Below, piece after piece: positions 1 to 7,146 of a stretch of DNA of 18,832 nucleotides (position 1 is the stretch's first letter; each line of letters opens with the position of its first letter). The DNA is taken from positions 1-18,832 of the forward strand of contig JAEDFS010000034.1 in assembly GCA_016297895.1 (NCBI GenBank), read 5' to 3'. Origin of the DNA: Marvinbryantia sp. (GTDB lineage Bacteria; Bacillota; Clostridia; Lachnospirales; Lachnospiraceae). A program made the position numbers and the translations under genes. The notes below the pieces were generated by a model. It ran no database searches. It was not told where the DNA came from and worked only from the letters and a program-made list of their open reading frames with translations.

Positions 1-524
1 CCGGGGTTGCAGACAAGAGCAATGGCGATCACCACTCTCTGGCGCATTCCTCCGGAAAACTGATAGGGATACTCATTTTTTCTTTCTTTTGGGATTCCAA
101 CCATTTCCAGGGTCTCTTCCACTTTTTTCTCGATCTCTTTTTGGGAAAGCTCTTCCGTATTGTGAAGATACAATGCCTCTCCGATCTGGCTGCCCACTGT
201 AAGCACCGGATTCAAAGCAGTCATGGGATCCTGAAAGATCATGGAGATCTTCTGTCCTCTCACATGCTCCAGTTCCTGTTCCTTCATGGTGCAGATATCC
301 CTGCCCTCAAACAGGATCTTTCCGGAAGTCACCTTTCCCGTCCGTTCCGGAAGAAGCCCCATGATTCCCATAGCCGTGGTGGTTTTTCCTGCACCGGTCT
401 CTCCCACCAGCCCCATGGTCTCTCCCTGTTTCAGGGAAAAACTGATGCCGTTTACCGCATATACCGTTTCCAGATCTGTTTTATAGATAATGGATAAATC
501 CTCGATTTTTAAAATCTCTTCCAT
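1..524 (-). CDS. Peptide ABC transporter ATP-binding protein (OppD/DppD-like), 3' part outside window
   Basis: This is a cytoplasmic ATPase subunit of an oligopeptide/dipeptide importer, which would power the two permeases encoded just upstream. About 174 residues are visible, beginning MEEILKIEDLSI. The Walker A motif GETGAGKT is at about residues 41-48, the Q-loop FQDP at 97-100 and the ABC signature FSGGM at 156-160. The Walker B aspartate and the C-terminal Opp/Dpp extension should lie beyond base 1, so the gene is truncated by the window edge and not visibly broken. The start is fixed by AAGGAGG (minus strand, 531-537), six bases before the ATG. That Shine-Dalgarno overlaps the stop codon of the preceding permease gene, so translation is probably coupled. 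A partner ATPase (OppF/DppF-like) is expected next but cannot be seen. Function is certain at family level; the transported substrate is not determined. Confidence 0.95.
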   Translation of the reverse strand, partial: MEEILKIEDLSIIYKTDLETVYAVNGISFSLKQGETMGLVGETGAGKTTTAMGIMGLLPERTGKVTSGKILFEGRDICTMKEQELEHVRGQKISMIFQDPMTALNPVLTVGSQIGEALYLHNTEELSQKEIEKKVEETLEMVGIPKERKNEYPYQFSGGMRQRVVIAIALVCNP

Positions 525-535
525 GATCGTCCTCC

Positions 536-1396
536 TTAATCTCGAAGCCTGGGATCCAGTGCATCTGTCAGTCCGTCTCCCACCAGATTAAATGCCAGTG
601 ACGAAAGCAGAATAAACATTCCCGGGAAAAGCAGCATATATGGAGCGGAAAACAGATAGGTCTGTGCGTTGGAAAGCAGTGCGCCCCACTCCGGAGATGG
701 CGGCTGTATTCCCATGCCGATAAAGCTTAACCCCGCCGCAGACAGCATCATATCTGAGATACTCATGGTCGTGTTGACAATGATGGGTCCCATCGCATTG
801 GGAAGAACATACCGGAAAATAATTCTGGCATTGGAGGTACCATAGGATTTTGCAGCCTCCACATAATCCTGCTCCGCTGTCGTCAGCACCACCGACCGGA
901 TGAGCCGCACATTTCCCGGGATACAGGAAACGGTAATGGCAATGATCAGATTTCTTAAATTTGTTCCCAGTGCTGCCACCACTGCCAGGGAAAGCAGGAT
1001 CGGCGGGACACACATAAACACATCGATGATACGGCTGATCACATTGTCCACTACTCCGCCAAAGTATCCGGCACTTGCCCCAAGCACTGCACCGATCACC
1101 AGTGCCATCAGACTGGTGGCCAGACCAATCAGAAGCGAATACCTGGATCCGTGAACAATCCTTGCGAACAAATCTCTTCCGTATTCATCCGTGCCAAAAA
1201 AATGTGCGGTACTCGGCCCCTGAAGCCGTTCGATCCCCACTTGCTCAATACATTTTTCATAAGGAACGATAAGATCTGCAAATAATGCCATTCCTACAAT
1301 TGCGATCAACAGAATAAGTCCCAGTACGGCTGTCTTATTTTTTCTGTAGCGCCTCCAGAATTCGGCAAGCTGCGCATGTTTTCTGCTCTTATTCAC
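536..1396 (-). CDS. Peptide ABC transporter permease (OppC/DppC-like)
   Basis: This is an inner-membrane subunit that forms the import channel with the OppB-like partner. The protein has 286 residues with the family layout: a polar N-terminus (NKSRKHAQLAEFWRRYRKNK), a first membrane helix, a periplasmic-type loop containing FFGTDEYGRDLFAR, then five more helices. The EAA loop that contacts the ATPase reads DYVEAAKSYGTSNARIIFRY. I chose a GTG start at 1396, not the longer in-frame ATG options at 1411 and 1510. A perfect GGAGG lies eight bases before the GTG, the resulting length is normal for the family, and the longer versions would run far into the upstream permease gene. With this start the gene overlaps that permease gene by eight bases, which indicates translational coupling. 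Confidence 0.94.
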   Translation of the reverse strand: MNKSRKHAQLAEFWRRYRKNKTAVLGLILLIAIVGMALFADLIVPYEKCIEQVGIERLQGPSTAHFFGTDEYGRDLFARIVHGSRYSLLIGLATSLMALVIGAVLGASAGYFGGVVDNVISRIIDVFMCVPPILLSLAVVAALGTNLRNLIIAITVSCIPGNVRLIRSVVLTTAEQDYVEAAKSYGTSNARIIFRYVLPNAMGPIIVNTTMSISDMMLSAAGLSFIGMGIQPPSPEWGALLSNAQTYLFSAPYMLLFPGMFILLSSLAFNLVGDGLTDALDPRLRD

Positions 1397-2339
1397 GTTT
1401 CTTACCTCCATTCTGGTATTTTGCTTTGATCCTGGGATCAATAAACGCATAGAGGATATCCACAAACAAAATGACAAAACTGAACAATACCGCCAGAAAC
1501 AGTGTCGCACCCATCACTGTGGGGATATCCTTCTGTCGGATTGCCGTAGTCATCAGTGTCCCCATACCCGGCATGGCAAAAACCGTTTCCGCAATGATCG
1601 CACCGCCCAGAGAAGCTCCGAAACCGCCGCCCAGTGTGGTAACCACAGGCAGCAATGCATTTCTCAGCGCATGTTTCCAGATGACTCTTTTATTGGAAGC
1701 ACCCTTTGCCTTTGCCGTACGGATATATTCCTGACGGATGGTTTCCAGCATGGCTGACCGGGTCAACCTGAGCAGTCCCGCCGCAGATGTCAGAGAGACC
1801 GTCAGCGTAGGGAGGATAAAATGACGAAGAGAACTTGCACCAAAAGAGGGCAGCCACCCAAGCTTTAATGAAAACAGGATCAGAAGCATCAGTCCAAGCC
1901 AGAAGCCCGGCATGGAAGCAAACACCAGTGCCACAACTACACAGACATGATCCATTACGGAATACTGACGTACCGCCGAGAAGATTCCCAGAGAAATTCC
2001 GATCAGAGAAGACACACACATAGAAAGCAGTGCCAGAACAAGGGTATTGGGGAACCTGGCCAGGATGGTGTCGATCACAGGCTGGCGTGTGGAATAGGAT
2101 GTTCCCAGATCAAAATGAAACAGGATATCTCCGATGTATTGAAAAAAACGGACAAAAAACGGCTGGTCATAACCAAACTCCGCATTCAGAGCTGCGATAT
2201 CCTCCGGTTTTGCCGTAATTCCCAGAATGATAGATCCCGGATCCCCGGGGGTCAGAGACAGTATGGTAAAAACCAGAAATGCCACCCCAAGCAGAACGGG
2301 AATCATATACAAAATTCTTTTCACAACATATTTTGTCAT
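1389..2339 (-). CDS. Peptide ABC transporter permease (OppB/DppB-like)
   Basis: This is the first membrane subunit of the peptide importer, 316 residues, which is normal for OppB/DppB. The N-terminus MTKYVVKRILYMIPVLLGVA is typical: a short charged start, then a hydrophobic helix. It is followed by the conserved SLTPGDPGS stretch near residues 28-36. The EAA loop reads EYIRTAKAKGASNKRVIWKH, followed by the usual LGGAIIAETVFAMPGMG segment. The Shine-Dalgarno (AAAGGGG) is about 11 bases from the ATG, which is rather far and suggests weaker initiation than for the binding-protein gene. A hairpin terminator sits directly upstream, so transporter transcripts probably come from read-through of the binding-protein transcript. 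Substrate specificity cannot be read from this subunit. Confidence 0.95.
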   Translation of the reverse strand: MTKYVVKRILYMIPVLLGVAFLVFTILSLTPGDPGSIILGITAKPEDIAALNAEFGYDQPFFVRFFQYIGDILFHFDLGTSYSTRQPVIDTILARFPNTLVLALLSMCVSSLIGISLGIFSAVRQYSVMDHVCVVVALVFASMPGFWLGLMLLILFSLKLGWLPSFGASSLRHFILPTLTVSLTSAAGLLRLTRSAMLETIRQEYIRTAKAKGASNKRVIWKHALRNALLPVVTTLGGGFGASLGGAIIAETVFAMPGMGTLMTTAIRQKDIPTVMGATLFLAVLFSFVILFVDILYAFIDPRIKAKYQNGGKKRE

Positions 2340-2360
2340 ACAGACAACTGCCCCTTTCTC

Positions 2361-2397
2361 TAAAAAAGCGGAGGTGGGCCCCTCCGCTTCCTTTTTT
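2361..2397 (-). terminator. Intercistronic hairpin between binding-protein and permease genes
   Basis: A perfect 9-bp stem (2366-2374 paired with 2381-2389, six-base loop TGGGCC) is followed on the minus strand by a run of six T. This is the standard intrinsic-terminator form. It lies in the 72-base gap after the binding-protein gene and before the OppB-like gene, which read in the same direction. It most likely ends a large share of transcripts, so the binding protein is made in excess over the membrane subunits, as is common for ABC importers. The other strand also has a T-run after the stem (2392-2397), so the hairpin could work both ways. The partial-terminator role is inferred. Confidence 0.85.
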
Positions 2398-2411
2398 AAT
2401 CACTGCCTTTT

Positions 2412-3911
2412 CTACCAGGCAAAATCATATACGAAATAGTTACCCTCAAAGGCAAATTCCGGACATTTCAGACCCGAATTGTAAGCATACAAGGTCAGCG
2501 GGTTGCAGAGTACCGCATAGATTGCTTCCTCCTGGGCCTTGGTAAAGATCTGATCAAAGAGTTCCAGTCTCTTATCTGCATCTGTCTCGCTTCTGGTCTG
2601 GTTAAACAGCTCATCCATCTCAGGATCAGAATATCTTGCATTGTTGGCAGTTCCGATATAATCTGTGATAAATGCCATCTCCAGATTCTGGGTATCACCC
2701 TCCAATGTCATATTCAGAGCGGTAATGGAATAATTTCCGCTGGTCAGGTCATCAATGTAGGCATTAAACTCTTTTACAGAAATGGTAACATCCAGACCCA
2801 CTGCCTTCAGGTCATTCTGAACAACCGTAGCCAGATTGGAGTATTTTTCTGCAGCAAGGATTTCTCCCAGGTTATACGGAGTGGTAATACCTGCTTCTTC
2901 CAGAAGCTCTTTTGCCTTCTCCGGATCATAGGTGTACTGGAGCTGGTCATCCGAATATCCGCTTCTGCTCTTTGCACAGATATTGGAGTTCACTTCTGCT
3001 TCTCCGTCATAGCATACAGCTACCAGATTCTCTCTGTTGATGGCATAGTTGATAGCCTGACGCACCAGCACATTGTCAAAGGGTTCTTTTTCCAGGTTCA
3101 TGGAAACATAGCAGAAACTGGAGGTGGGAACTTCCGTAACCGTAATCTGAGGATTTGCCTCAAGCTGTGCCAGGACCGAAGAATCGATCTCCGCAAATCC
3201 AACCTCACCTGTCTGAAGAGCAATTGCCTTGGTAGCAGTATCAGGAATGACTTCAAAACTAATCTGTTTGATCGTGGGAACTCCGCGGTAATACTCCTCG
3301 TTTGCCTCCAGTGCGATGCTGCTTCCTGTGGAACGGCTTACAAATTTATACGGGCCGCTTCCCACCGGGCTGTTCACAAATGCTTCCGGATCTGCTTCAT
3401 AATAAGCTTTGGAACAGATGTAGGGAGAAAGAATTCCCTTTAAAAACGGTGCATACGGGGTATCCAGATGGCATACTACCGTCGCATCATCCACTGCCTC
3501 CACACTGCTTAACATGGAAATCTGTGATCCCTGATATTCCGAATTTTTATAAAGTTCAATGGAAAATACCACGTCCTCTGCGGTAACCGGTGTACCATCA
3601 TGGAACGTCACATCATTTCTGAGATGGAAGGTATAGTCCAGCCCATCCTCACTGATCTCATAGCTTTCTGCGATTCTCGGCTCCGGCTCATGATTGCCGT
3701 CCGGATTCAAATACATCAGAGTGTCATAAAGCTGATTCAGAATATTCATTTCTACTGTGGTGGAAAAATCAGTGGGGTGCAGGGTATCCACATCCGCATC
3801 AACCGCAATTACCAGATCTGTTTTTCCTGATGTCTCCTCTGCGCATGCGCCAAAGGAAAATGCCATCGTAAAGGTGCAGGCCGCAGCCAGCAAAGCAAGT
3901 GCCTTTTTCAT
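2412..3911 (-). CDS. Peptide ABC transporter substrate-binding protein, family 5 (SBP_bac_5)
   Basis: This is an exported solute-binding protein that captures the substrate outside the cell and hands it to the OppB/OppC-type permeases. It has 499 residues. The N-terminal signal has Lys2-Lys3 and a hydrophobic core (about residues 4-20), ending FGACAEE. Cys23 could be lipidated, although the -3 residue is Phe where Leu is usual, or signal peptidase I could cut after ACA. Family-5 hallmarks are visible: LYDTLMYLNPDG near 61-72, RIAESYEISEDG near 79-90 and FHLRNDVTFHDGTPVTAEDV near 95-114. A strong Shine-Dalgarno (GAGAGGAG) precedes the ATG by seven bases. The start overlaps the stop of the amidohydrolase gene as ATGA, which couples transporter and hydrolase expression. 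A peptide or peptide-like ligand is expected, but nickel, glutathione or opine ligands are also known in this family. Confidence 0.95.
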   Translation of the reverse strand: MKKALALLAAACTFTMAFSFGACAEETSGKTDLVIAVDADVDTLHPTDFSTTVEMNILNQLYDTLMYLNPDGNHEPEPRIAESYEISEDGLDYTFHLRNDVTFHDGTPVTAEDVVFSIELYKNSEYQGSQISMLSSVEAVDDATVVCHLDTPYAPFLKGILSPYICSKAYYEADPEAFVNSPVGSGPYKFVSRSTGSSIALEANEEYYRGVPTIKQISFEVIPDTATKAIALQTGEVGFAEIDSSVLAQLEANPQITVTEVPTSSFCYVSMNLEKEPFDNVLVRQAINYAINRENLVAVCYDGEAEVNSNICAKSRSGYSDDQLQYTYDPEKAKELLEEAGITTPYNLGEILAAEKYSNLATVVQNDLKAVGLDVTISVKEFNAYIDDLTSGNYSITALNMTLEGDTQNLEMAFITDYIGTANNARYSDPEMDELFNQTRSETDADKRLELFDQIFTKAQEEAIYAVLCNPLTLYAYNSGLKCPEFAFEGNYFVYDFAW

Positions 3912-5185
3912 TGTAATTCTCCTCTCTTCGTAAATTCTATTTCCTCTTTTTTTAATTTGCCATCAGCAGCAAGATACTGCTGTAAAGCTTCTTTTGCCCA
4001 AAACCTGGTTCCCTGAAAGACCCATTTTACTCTGCGGACATTTCCCACATTCTCCAGAGGATTTCCTTCAAGCACCACCAGATCGGAATCCATTCCGGGC
4101 AGGATCCTGCCCTTTTGTCTCTCAATCCCCATATGCTCTGCCGGATAACAGGTGGCAGCACACAGCGCATCATAGATTGTCATCCCATACACCTGAACCA
4201 GCTTTTCCAGTTCATCTGCCATGGCAAATCCGGGTACGATTCCCGGATAAGCACAGTCTGTTCCGGCCATAATCCTCTTAGAATACTTCAGGAACGTCTT
4301 TCCCCTGTCAATGATGGTCTGAAAATCCGGATGCACATTCAGTTTTCGGTAATTGGCAATGATCACCCTGTTCGATTCTTCCCACTCAGTCCGGATACAC
4401 TCGGGCAGATCCATGTAATGGGGCAGATCCTTTAATTGTTTGCCGTTCCACACATAATCGGGAAGAGTCTCACAGACCACATGAGTGGGACAGAACCACA
4501 TGCCGCTCTCTGCCAGATAACGGATCGTCTCCGGATCCGAAGGAAGGGAGCTGGTATGTTCACAGCAGATATATCCCTCATCTGCCAGAATCTTGTCATC
4601 CATCTTCTTCGTCATATGCCCGCATACCGGAAGTCCTTCCTCCCGGCACCTCTTCAGCAGATACCGGTAAAGCTCCGGTTCAATGGAAGGATAGGTCTTC
4701 ATCCACAGAAAACCGTGACTCTTTGTATAGCGGATCGCCTCTTCCACATCTTCTTCCGTAAGGATGATCACATTATCATTGTCCGGTATCGTAGGATCTT
4801 CCCCGTCGTACACCGGACCACTGGAATAAAGATAGGGTCCTCGCCTTTCGCCGGCAAGGATTTCCTCTCTCCATTTGGCATGTCCCTCAAATCCTCTCAT
4901 ATTTCGGACAGAAGTCACTCCGGATGCCAGGAAAAAATCTCCCATATAACTTTCGTCATAATGGACATGGGAATCAATCAGTCCCGGCATAACAACACAG
5001 CCGCTGCAATCTATCACCTCTGTATCCCTGTCCTCCGCCCGTTCTGCATCCGGCTTTCGTTTGTCTTTCTCATACAGATCCATTTTCTGAATCTTTCCGT
5101 CACAGATCCAAATATCCCCGTGCCGGACCGACGGACCGTCATTCATGGTCAGAATGTCTGTATGATTTAAAACTATCGTCTTCAT
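3908..5185 (-). CDS. Metal-dependent amidohydrolase (COG1228-type)
   Basis: This is a predicted cytoplasmic hydrolase of the amidohydrolase superfamily, 425 residues with no signal peptide. The metal ligands can be followed in order: HVH at residues 73-75 inside MPGLIDSHVHYD, Lys163 in WMKTYPS (a candidate carboxylated lysine bridging two metals), His190 in CGHMTKK, His210 in CEHTSS and Asp310 in AGTDCAYPG. The C-terminal KGRILPGMDSDLVVLEGNPL segment is the usual small beta domain. Relatives include imidazolonepropionase-like enzymes and Xaa-Pro or N-acyl-amino-acid dipeptidases. Its place between an aminopeptidase and a peptide importer favours cleavage of an amide bond in an imported (modified) dipeptide. 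That substrate is inference from context. The ATG follows the M42 gene stop after ten bases and the gene overlaps the binding-protein start, so it lies inside one operon. Confidence 0.88.
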   Translation of the reverse strand: MKTIVLNHTDILTMNDGPSVRHGDIWICDGKIQKMDLYEKDKRKPDAERAEDRDTEVIDCSGCVVMPGLIDSHVHYDESYMGDFFLASGVTSVRNMRGFEGHAKWREEILAGERRGPYLYSSGPVYDGEDPTIPDNDNVIILTEEDVEEAIRYTKSHGFLWMKTYPSIEPELYRYLLKRCREEGLPVCGHMTKKMDDKILADEGYICCEHTSSLPSDPETIRYLAESGMWFCPTHVVCETLPDYVWNGKQLKDLPHYMDLPECIRTEWEESNRVIIANYRKLNVHPDFQTIIDRGKTFLKYSKRIMAGTDCAYPGIVPGFAMADELEKLVQVYGMTIYDALCAATCYPAEHMGIERQKGRILPGMDSDLVVLEGNPLENVGNVRRVKWVFQGTRFWAKEALQQYLAADGKLKKEEIEFTKRGELQ

Positions 5186-5195
5186 CCTGCATTCC

Positions 5196-6206
5196 TCATA
5201 AATCCGTCAGTCTGGAAAATGCATTGATCAGATCCACTCCGGCTTCAATATCTTTTTTGGAGGCAACAGCGCTCTGACAGTGGGGATATCTGGTCACCAC
5301 CACGATTCCTCCTGCTTTCACGCCTGTTCCTGACAGATTCATACTGGAAGCATCCGTGCCGCCCTGATCGATGACTTCCCTCTGATATTTGATTCCGTTC
5401 TTCTCGCAGCAGCAGATCATGGCTGCTACTACATCTTCATCACAGACAACGGAAGGATCACAGATCTTAATGCCGATCCCCTCATCCAGTGCATTGCTGC
5501 CCTCCAGGTCACAGGGATAATCGTGGGCCGGAGAGATATCCACAGCCACACCGATATCCGGCTTTATCCTCTCCGCTGCCACCTTCGAGCCCCTGCATCC
5601 CAGCTCCTCCTGCACGCAGAACACATAGTAAATATCATTCGGATATGTGCCGTCATTTTCCTTCAGAGCCTCCAGAAGCTGATAACATCCGATCCGATTA
5701 TCCAGAGTCTTGGCACAGATCCGGTCATTGGTAAGTTCCATGTATTCTCCAAGATACCCGCAGGCATCTCCAAGGTGTACATACTGCTGAGCATCTTCTC
5801 TGGAAGTAGCTCCGATATCGATATAAAGCTTTCCCGCTTTATTGCCGGCTTCCTCGATAGGTCCCATACAGCTTACCACTCCGTTCACTCCGTTTCGGAA
5901 ACGCACACGGCTGTTGTATGCGGATGCTGTCCAGTTCCATCCCAGGTTGCAGACCCTAAGTCTTCCATCCGCCTCAATGGTCTTCACCATGAATCCGATC
6001 TCATCCATATGGGCTGCGAACATGATCTTCTTAGAATCCGGTCCCTGCTTGCCCTTTTTCAGCACAATGAGATTTCCAATGGCATCTGTAATCATTTCAT
6101 CTGCATAAGGCGCCGCTTTTTCTTCGATATATCTGCGGACCTCTTTTTCATATCCGGCAACGCCCCAGAGCTGTGTCAGCTCTTTCAGCAGCTCTTCATC
6201 CCTCAT
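5196..6206 (-). CDS. M42 family metallo-aminopeptidase
   Basis: This is a predicted cytoplasmic di-zinc aminopeptidase of the M42 family (glutamyl aminopeptidase / TET-like, often annotated as endoglucanase M or FrvX). It removes N-terminal residues from short peptides. At 336 residues it is a normal family length. The family's metal and catalytic residues are all visible: His66 and Asp68 in AAHMDEIGF, Asp169 in KTLDNRIG, catalytic Glu200-Glu201 in CVQEELGCRGS, Asp223 in AVDISPAHD and His309 in YPHCQSA. It is the first gene of the minus-strand operon. Its Shine-Dalgarno (GAGGTG) lies five bases before the ATG. Transcription must begin in the gap shared with the divergent GntR gene, so that regulator is the obvious candidate controller. 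With the amidohydrolase and importer it forms a peptide uptake and breakdown set. Confidence 0.94.
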   Translation of the reverse strand: MRDEELLKELTQLWGVAGYEKEVRRYIEEKAAPYADEMITDAIGNLIVLKKGKQGPDSKKIMFAAHMDEIGFMVKTIEADGRLRVCNLGWNWTASAYNSRVRFRNGVNGVVSCMGPIEEAGNKAGKLYIDIGATSREDAQQYVHLGDACGYLGEYMELTNDRICAKTLDNRIGCYQLLEALKENDGTYPNDIYYVFCVQEELGCRGSKVAAERIKPDIGVAVDISPAHDYPCDLEGSNALDEGIGIKICDPSVVCDEDVVAAMICCCEKNGIKYQREVIDQGGTDASSMNLSGTGVKAGGIVVVTRYPHCQSAVASKKDIEAGVDLINAFSRLTDL

Positions 6207-6236
6207 TGCATCACCTCGTTCTTATTACTTTATGTC

Positions 6237-6250
6237 TTTAAAGCTTTAAA
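6237..6250. promoter_or_regulatory. Perfect 14-bp palindrome, candidate operator
   Basis: TTTAAAGCTTTAAA is self-complementary over all 14 bases. It lies just downstream of the candidate start of transcription of the peptidase operon, where a bound repressor would block elongation. A role as binding site for the divergent GntR protein is inferred. In AT-rich DNA such a palindrome can also occur by chance. Confidence 0.4.
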
Positions 6251-6258
6251 CTGTTGAT

Positions 6259-6287
6259 AGTTTATCATTTTTTATACAGTTTTGCAA
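6259..6287 (-). promoter_or_regulatory. Candidate promoter of the peptidase/transporter operon
   Basis: On the minus strand TTGCAA (6282-6287) is followed after 17 bases by TAAACT (6259-6264). The match is only moderate, but this is the best-spaced pair in the gap upstream of the M42 gene. The predicted transcript would begin near 6252 and carry a leader of about 45 bases containing a 14-bp palindrome. An alternative -10, TATAAA (6271-6276), lacks a good -35. Confidence 0.35.
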
Positions 6288-6291
6288 TAAA

Positions 6292-6312
6292 TATTTTGCA
6301 TTTTGCAAAATA
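6292..6312. promoter_or_regulatory. Inverted repeat between divergent promoters, candidate GntR operator
   Basis: TATTTTGCA (6292-6300) and TGCAAAATA (6304-6312) are exact inverted copies separated by three bases. Nested in it, 6300-6311 is a perfect 12-bp palindrome, ATTTTGCAAAAT. A further partial copy, GTTTTGCAA, is at 6280-6287 (approximately). The repeat lies 10 bases upstream of the gntR -35 box and just upstream of the candidate -35 of the peptidase operon, where one dimer could control both directions. The protein that binds it is not shown by sequence. Confidence 0.5.
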
Positions 6313-6321
6313 TAAAACCGC

Positions 6322-6349
6322 TTGACATTTCATTTTTATCCGATAAGAT
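6322..6349 (+). promoter_or_regulatory. Promoter of the GntR regulator gene
   Basis: A consensus -35 TTGACA (6322-6327), a 16-base spacer and -10 TAAGAT (6344-6349) stand 33 bases before the gntR ATG. The leader is short and contains only the ribosome binding site AAGAGGG (6367-6373). Confidence 0.7.
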
Positions 6350-6382
6350 AGAATCAAATGAAAAATAAGAGGGAATCTGCCA

Positions 6383-7042
6383 ATGACTTTAAATAAATCT
6401 ACACTTTCCGAACAGATCTATCAGATCCTCCGCTCCGATATTCTGAACCGGAAAATACCCATGGGCGAAAAACTGACCCTGAAAAACCTGCAGACCCGGT
6501 TTGAAGTCAGTTCCACTCCTATCCGGGAAGCACTGACACGTCTCACAGAGGATGGGCTGGTAAATTATTATTCCAATGTGGGAGTCAATGTAATCTCCCT
6601 GAGCAAAAAGGATCTGACAGAATTGTACCAGTTTATGGGCGATCTGGACCGGCTCGCCATCCTGTATTCGGAAGCTTTTCCCAAAAGGGAGCTCATCTGT
6701 CGGGAACTGGATACCATCATTTCCCAGACCAGCGTGATCGAGAAAAAAGAACTGCTTCTTCCGGAAGAGATCTCCCGGTGGATCGAATATTCAGACCGGT
6801 TTCATTTACTGTTTTATGACTATTGCTCCAACACCCGGCTGACACATGCAGCTGAGAAGCTTCGCAGCCAGCTGACGATCTTTTCCAATCTTTACGAAAC
6901 AAAGCTGCAGCCCCAGAAAGAGATCAACCGGATGCATACGGACATTTATCATGCCTATTGCGAGGGCCGGATCCGGGAAGCCGCCGACCTGATGAAAACG
7001 CATCTGGAGCATTCCATGGAATATGCACTGGAGCAGCTTTAG
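6383..7042 (+). CDS. GntR family transcriptional regulator, FCD (FadR-type) subfamily
   Basis: This is a DNA-binding regulator of 219 residues. The N-terminal winged helix-turn-helix covers about residues 5-72 and has the GntR signature: LSEQIYQILRSDIL, then SSTPIREALTRLTEDGLV at 43-60. The rest is a helical FCD ligand domain. Its candidate metal/ligand residues include Asp138 or His141 in YSDRFHLLF, His185/His190 in MHTDIYHAYCEGR and His207 in MKTHLEH. FCD regulators commonly sense small carboxylates or amino-acid-like metabolites, often with a bound metal. The gene is divergent from the M42-amidohydrolase-importer operon across a 176-base palindrome-rich gap, so control of that operon and of itself is the natural reading. 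A hydrolysis product (amino acid or N-acyl acid) is a plausible effector, by inference only. Confidence 0.92.
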   Translation: MTLNKSTLSEQIYQILRSDILNRKIPMGEKLTLKNLQTRFEVSSTPIREALTRLTEDGLVNYYSNVGVNVISLSKKDLTELYQFMGDLDRLAILYSEAFPKRELICRELDTIISQTSVIEKKELLLPEEISRWIEYSDRFHLLFYDYCSNTRLTHAAEKLRSQLTIFSNLYETKLQPQKEINRMHTDIYHAYCEGRIREAADLMKTHLEHSMEYALEQL

Positions 7043-7097
7043 GTATGAGTCTGCTGCGAAATCTGCGTAAACAGCTTTTGAATTACGGGCGCACATC

Positions 7098-7140
7098 GAA
7101 AAAGAGGAATGCCGCTTTTGCAGCACTCCTCTTTTTTTAT
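7098..7140. terminator. Bidirectional terminator between gntR and uraA
   Basis: A hairpin of 7101-7112 paired with 7123-7134 (one mismatch, ten-base loop) is flanked by A-runs on the left and a T-run on the right. It can therefore stop transcription from both sides. It follows gntR on the plus strand and lies just past the uracil permease stop on the minus strand, as expected for convergent genes. Confidence 0.85.
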
Positions 7141-7146
7141 GATATG

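Noticed and set aside
1397..1510. N-terminal extension of the OppC-like permease
   Set aside because: It would overlap the OppB-like gene by up to 122 bases and is not family-like; GTG at 1396 has a perfect ribosome binding site.
4436..5170. Open frame of 244 codons on the plus strand, antisense to the amidohydrolase gene
   Set aside because: No ribosome binding site, no recognisable motif, and the opposite strand encodes an intact enzyme with all metal ligands; it is a shadow of codon bias.
5523..6257. Open frame of 244 codons on the plus strand, antisense to the M42 peptidase gene
   Set aside because: Same reasoning; it also runs into the promoter region of the real gene, and its equal length to the other antisense frame appears to be coincidence.
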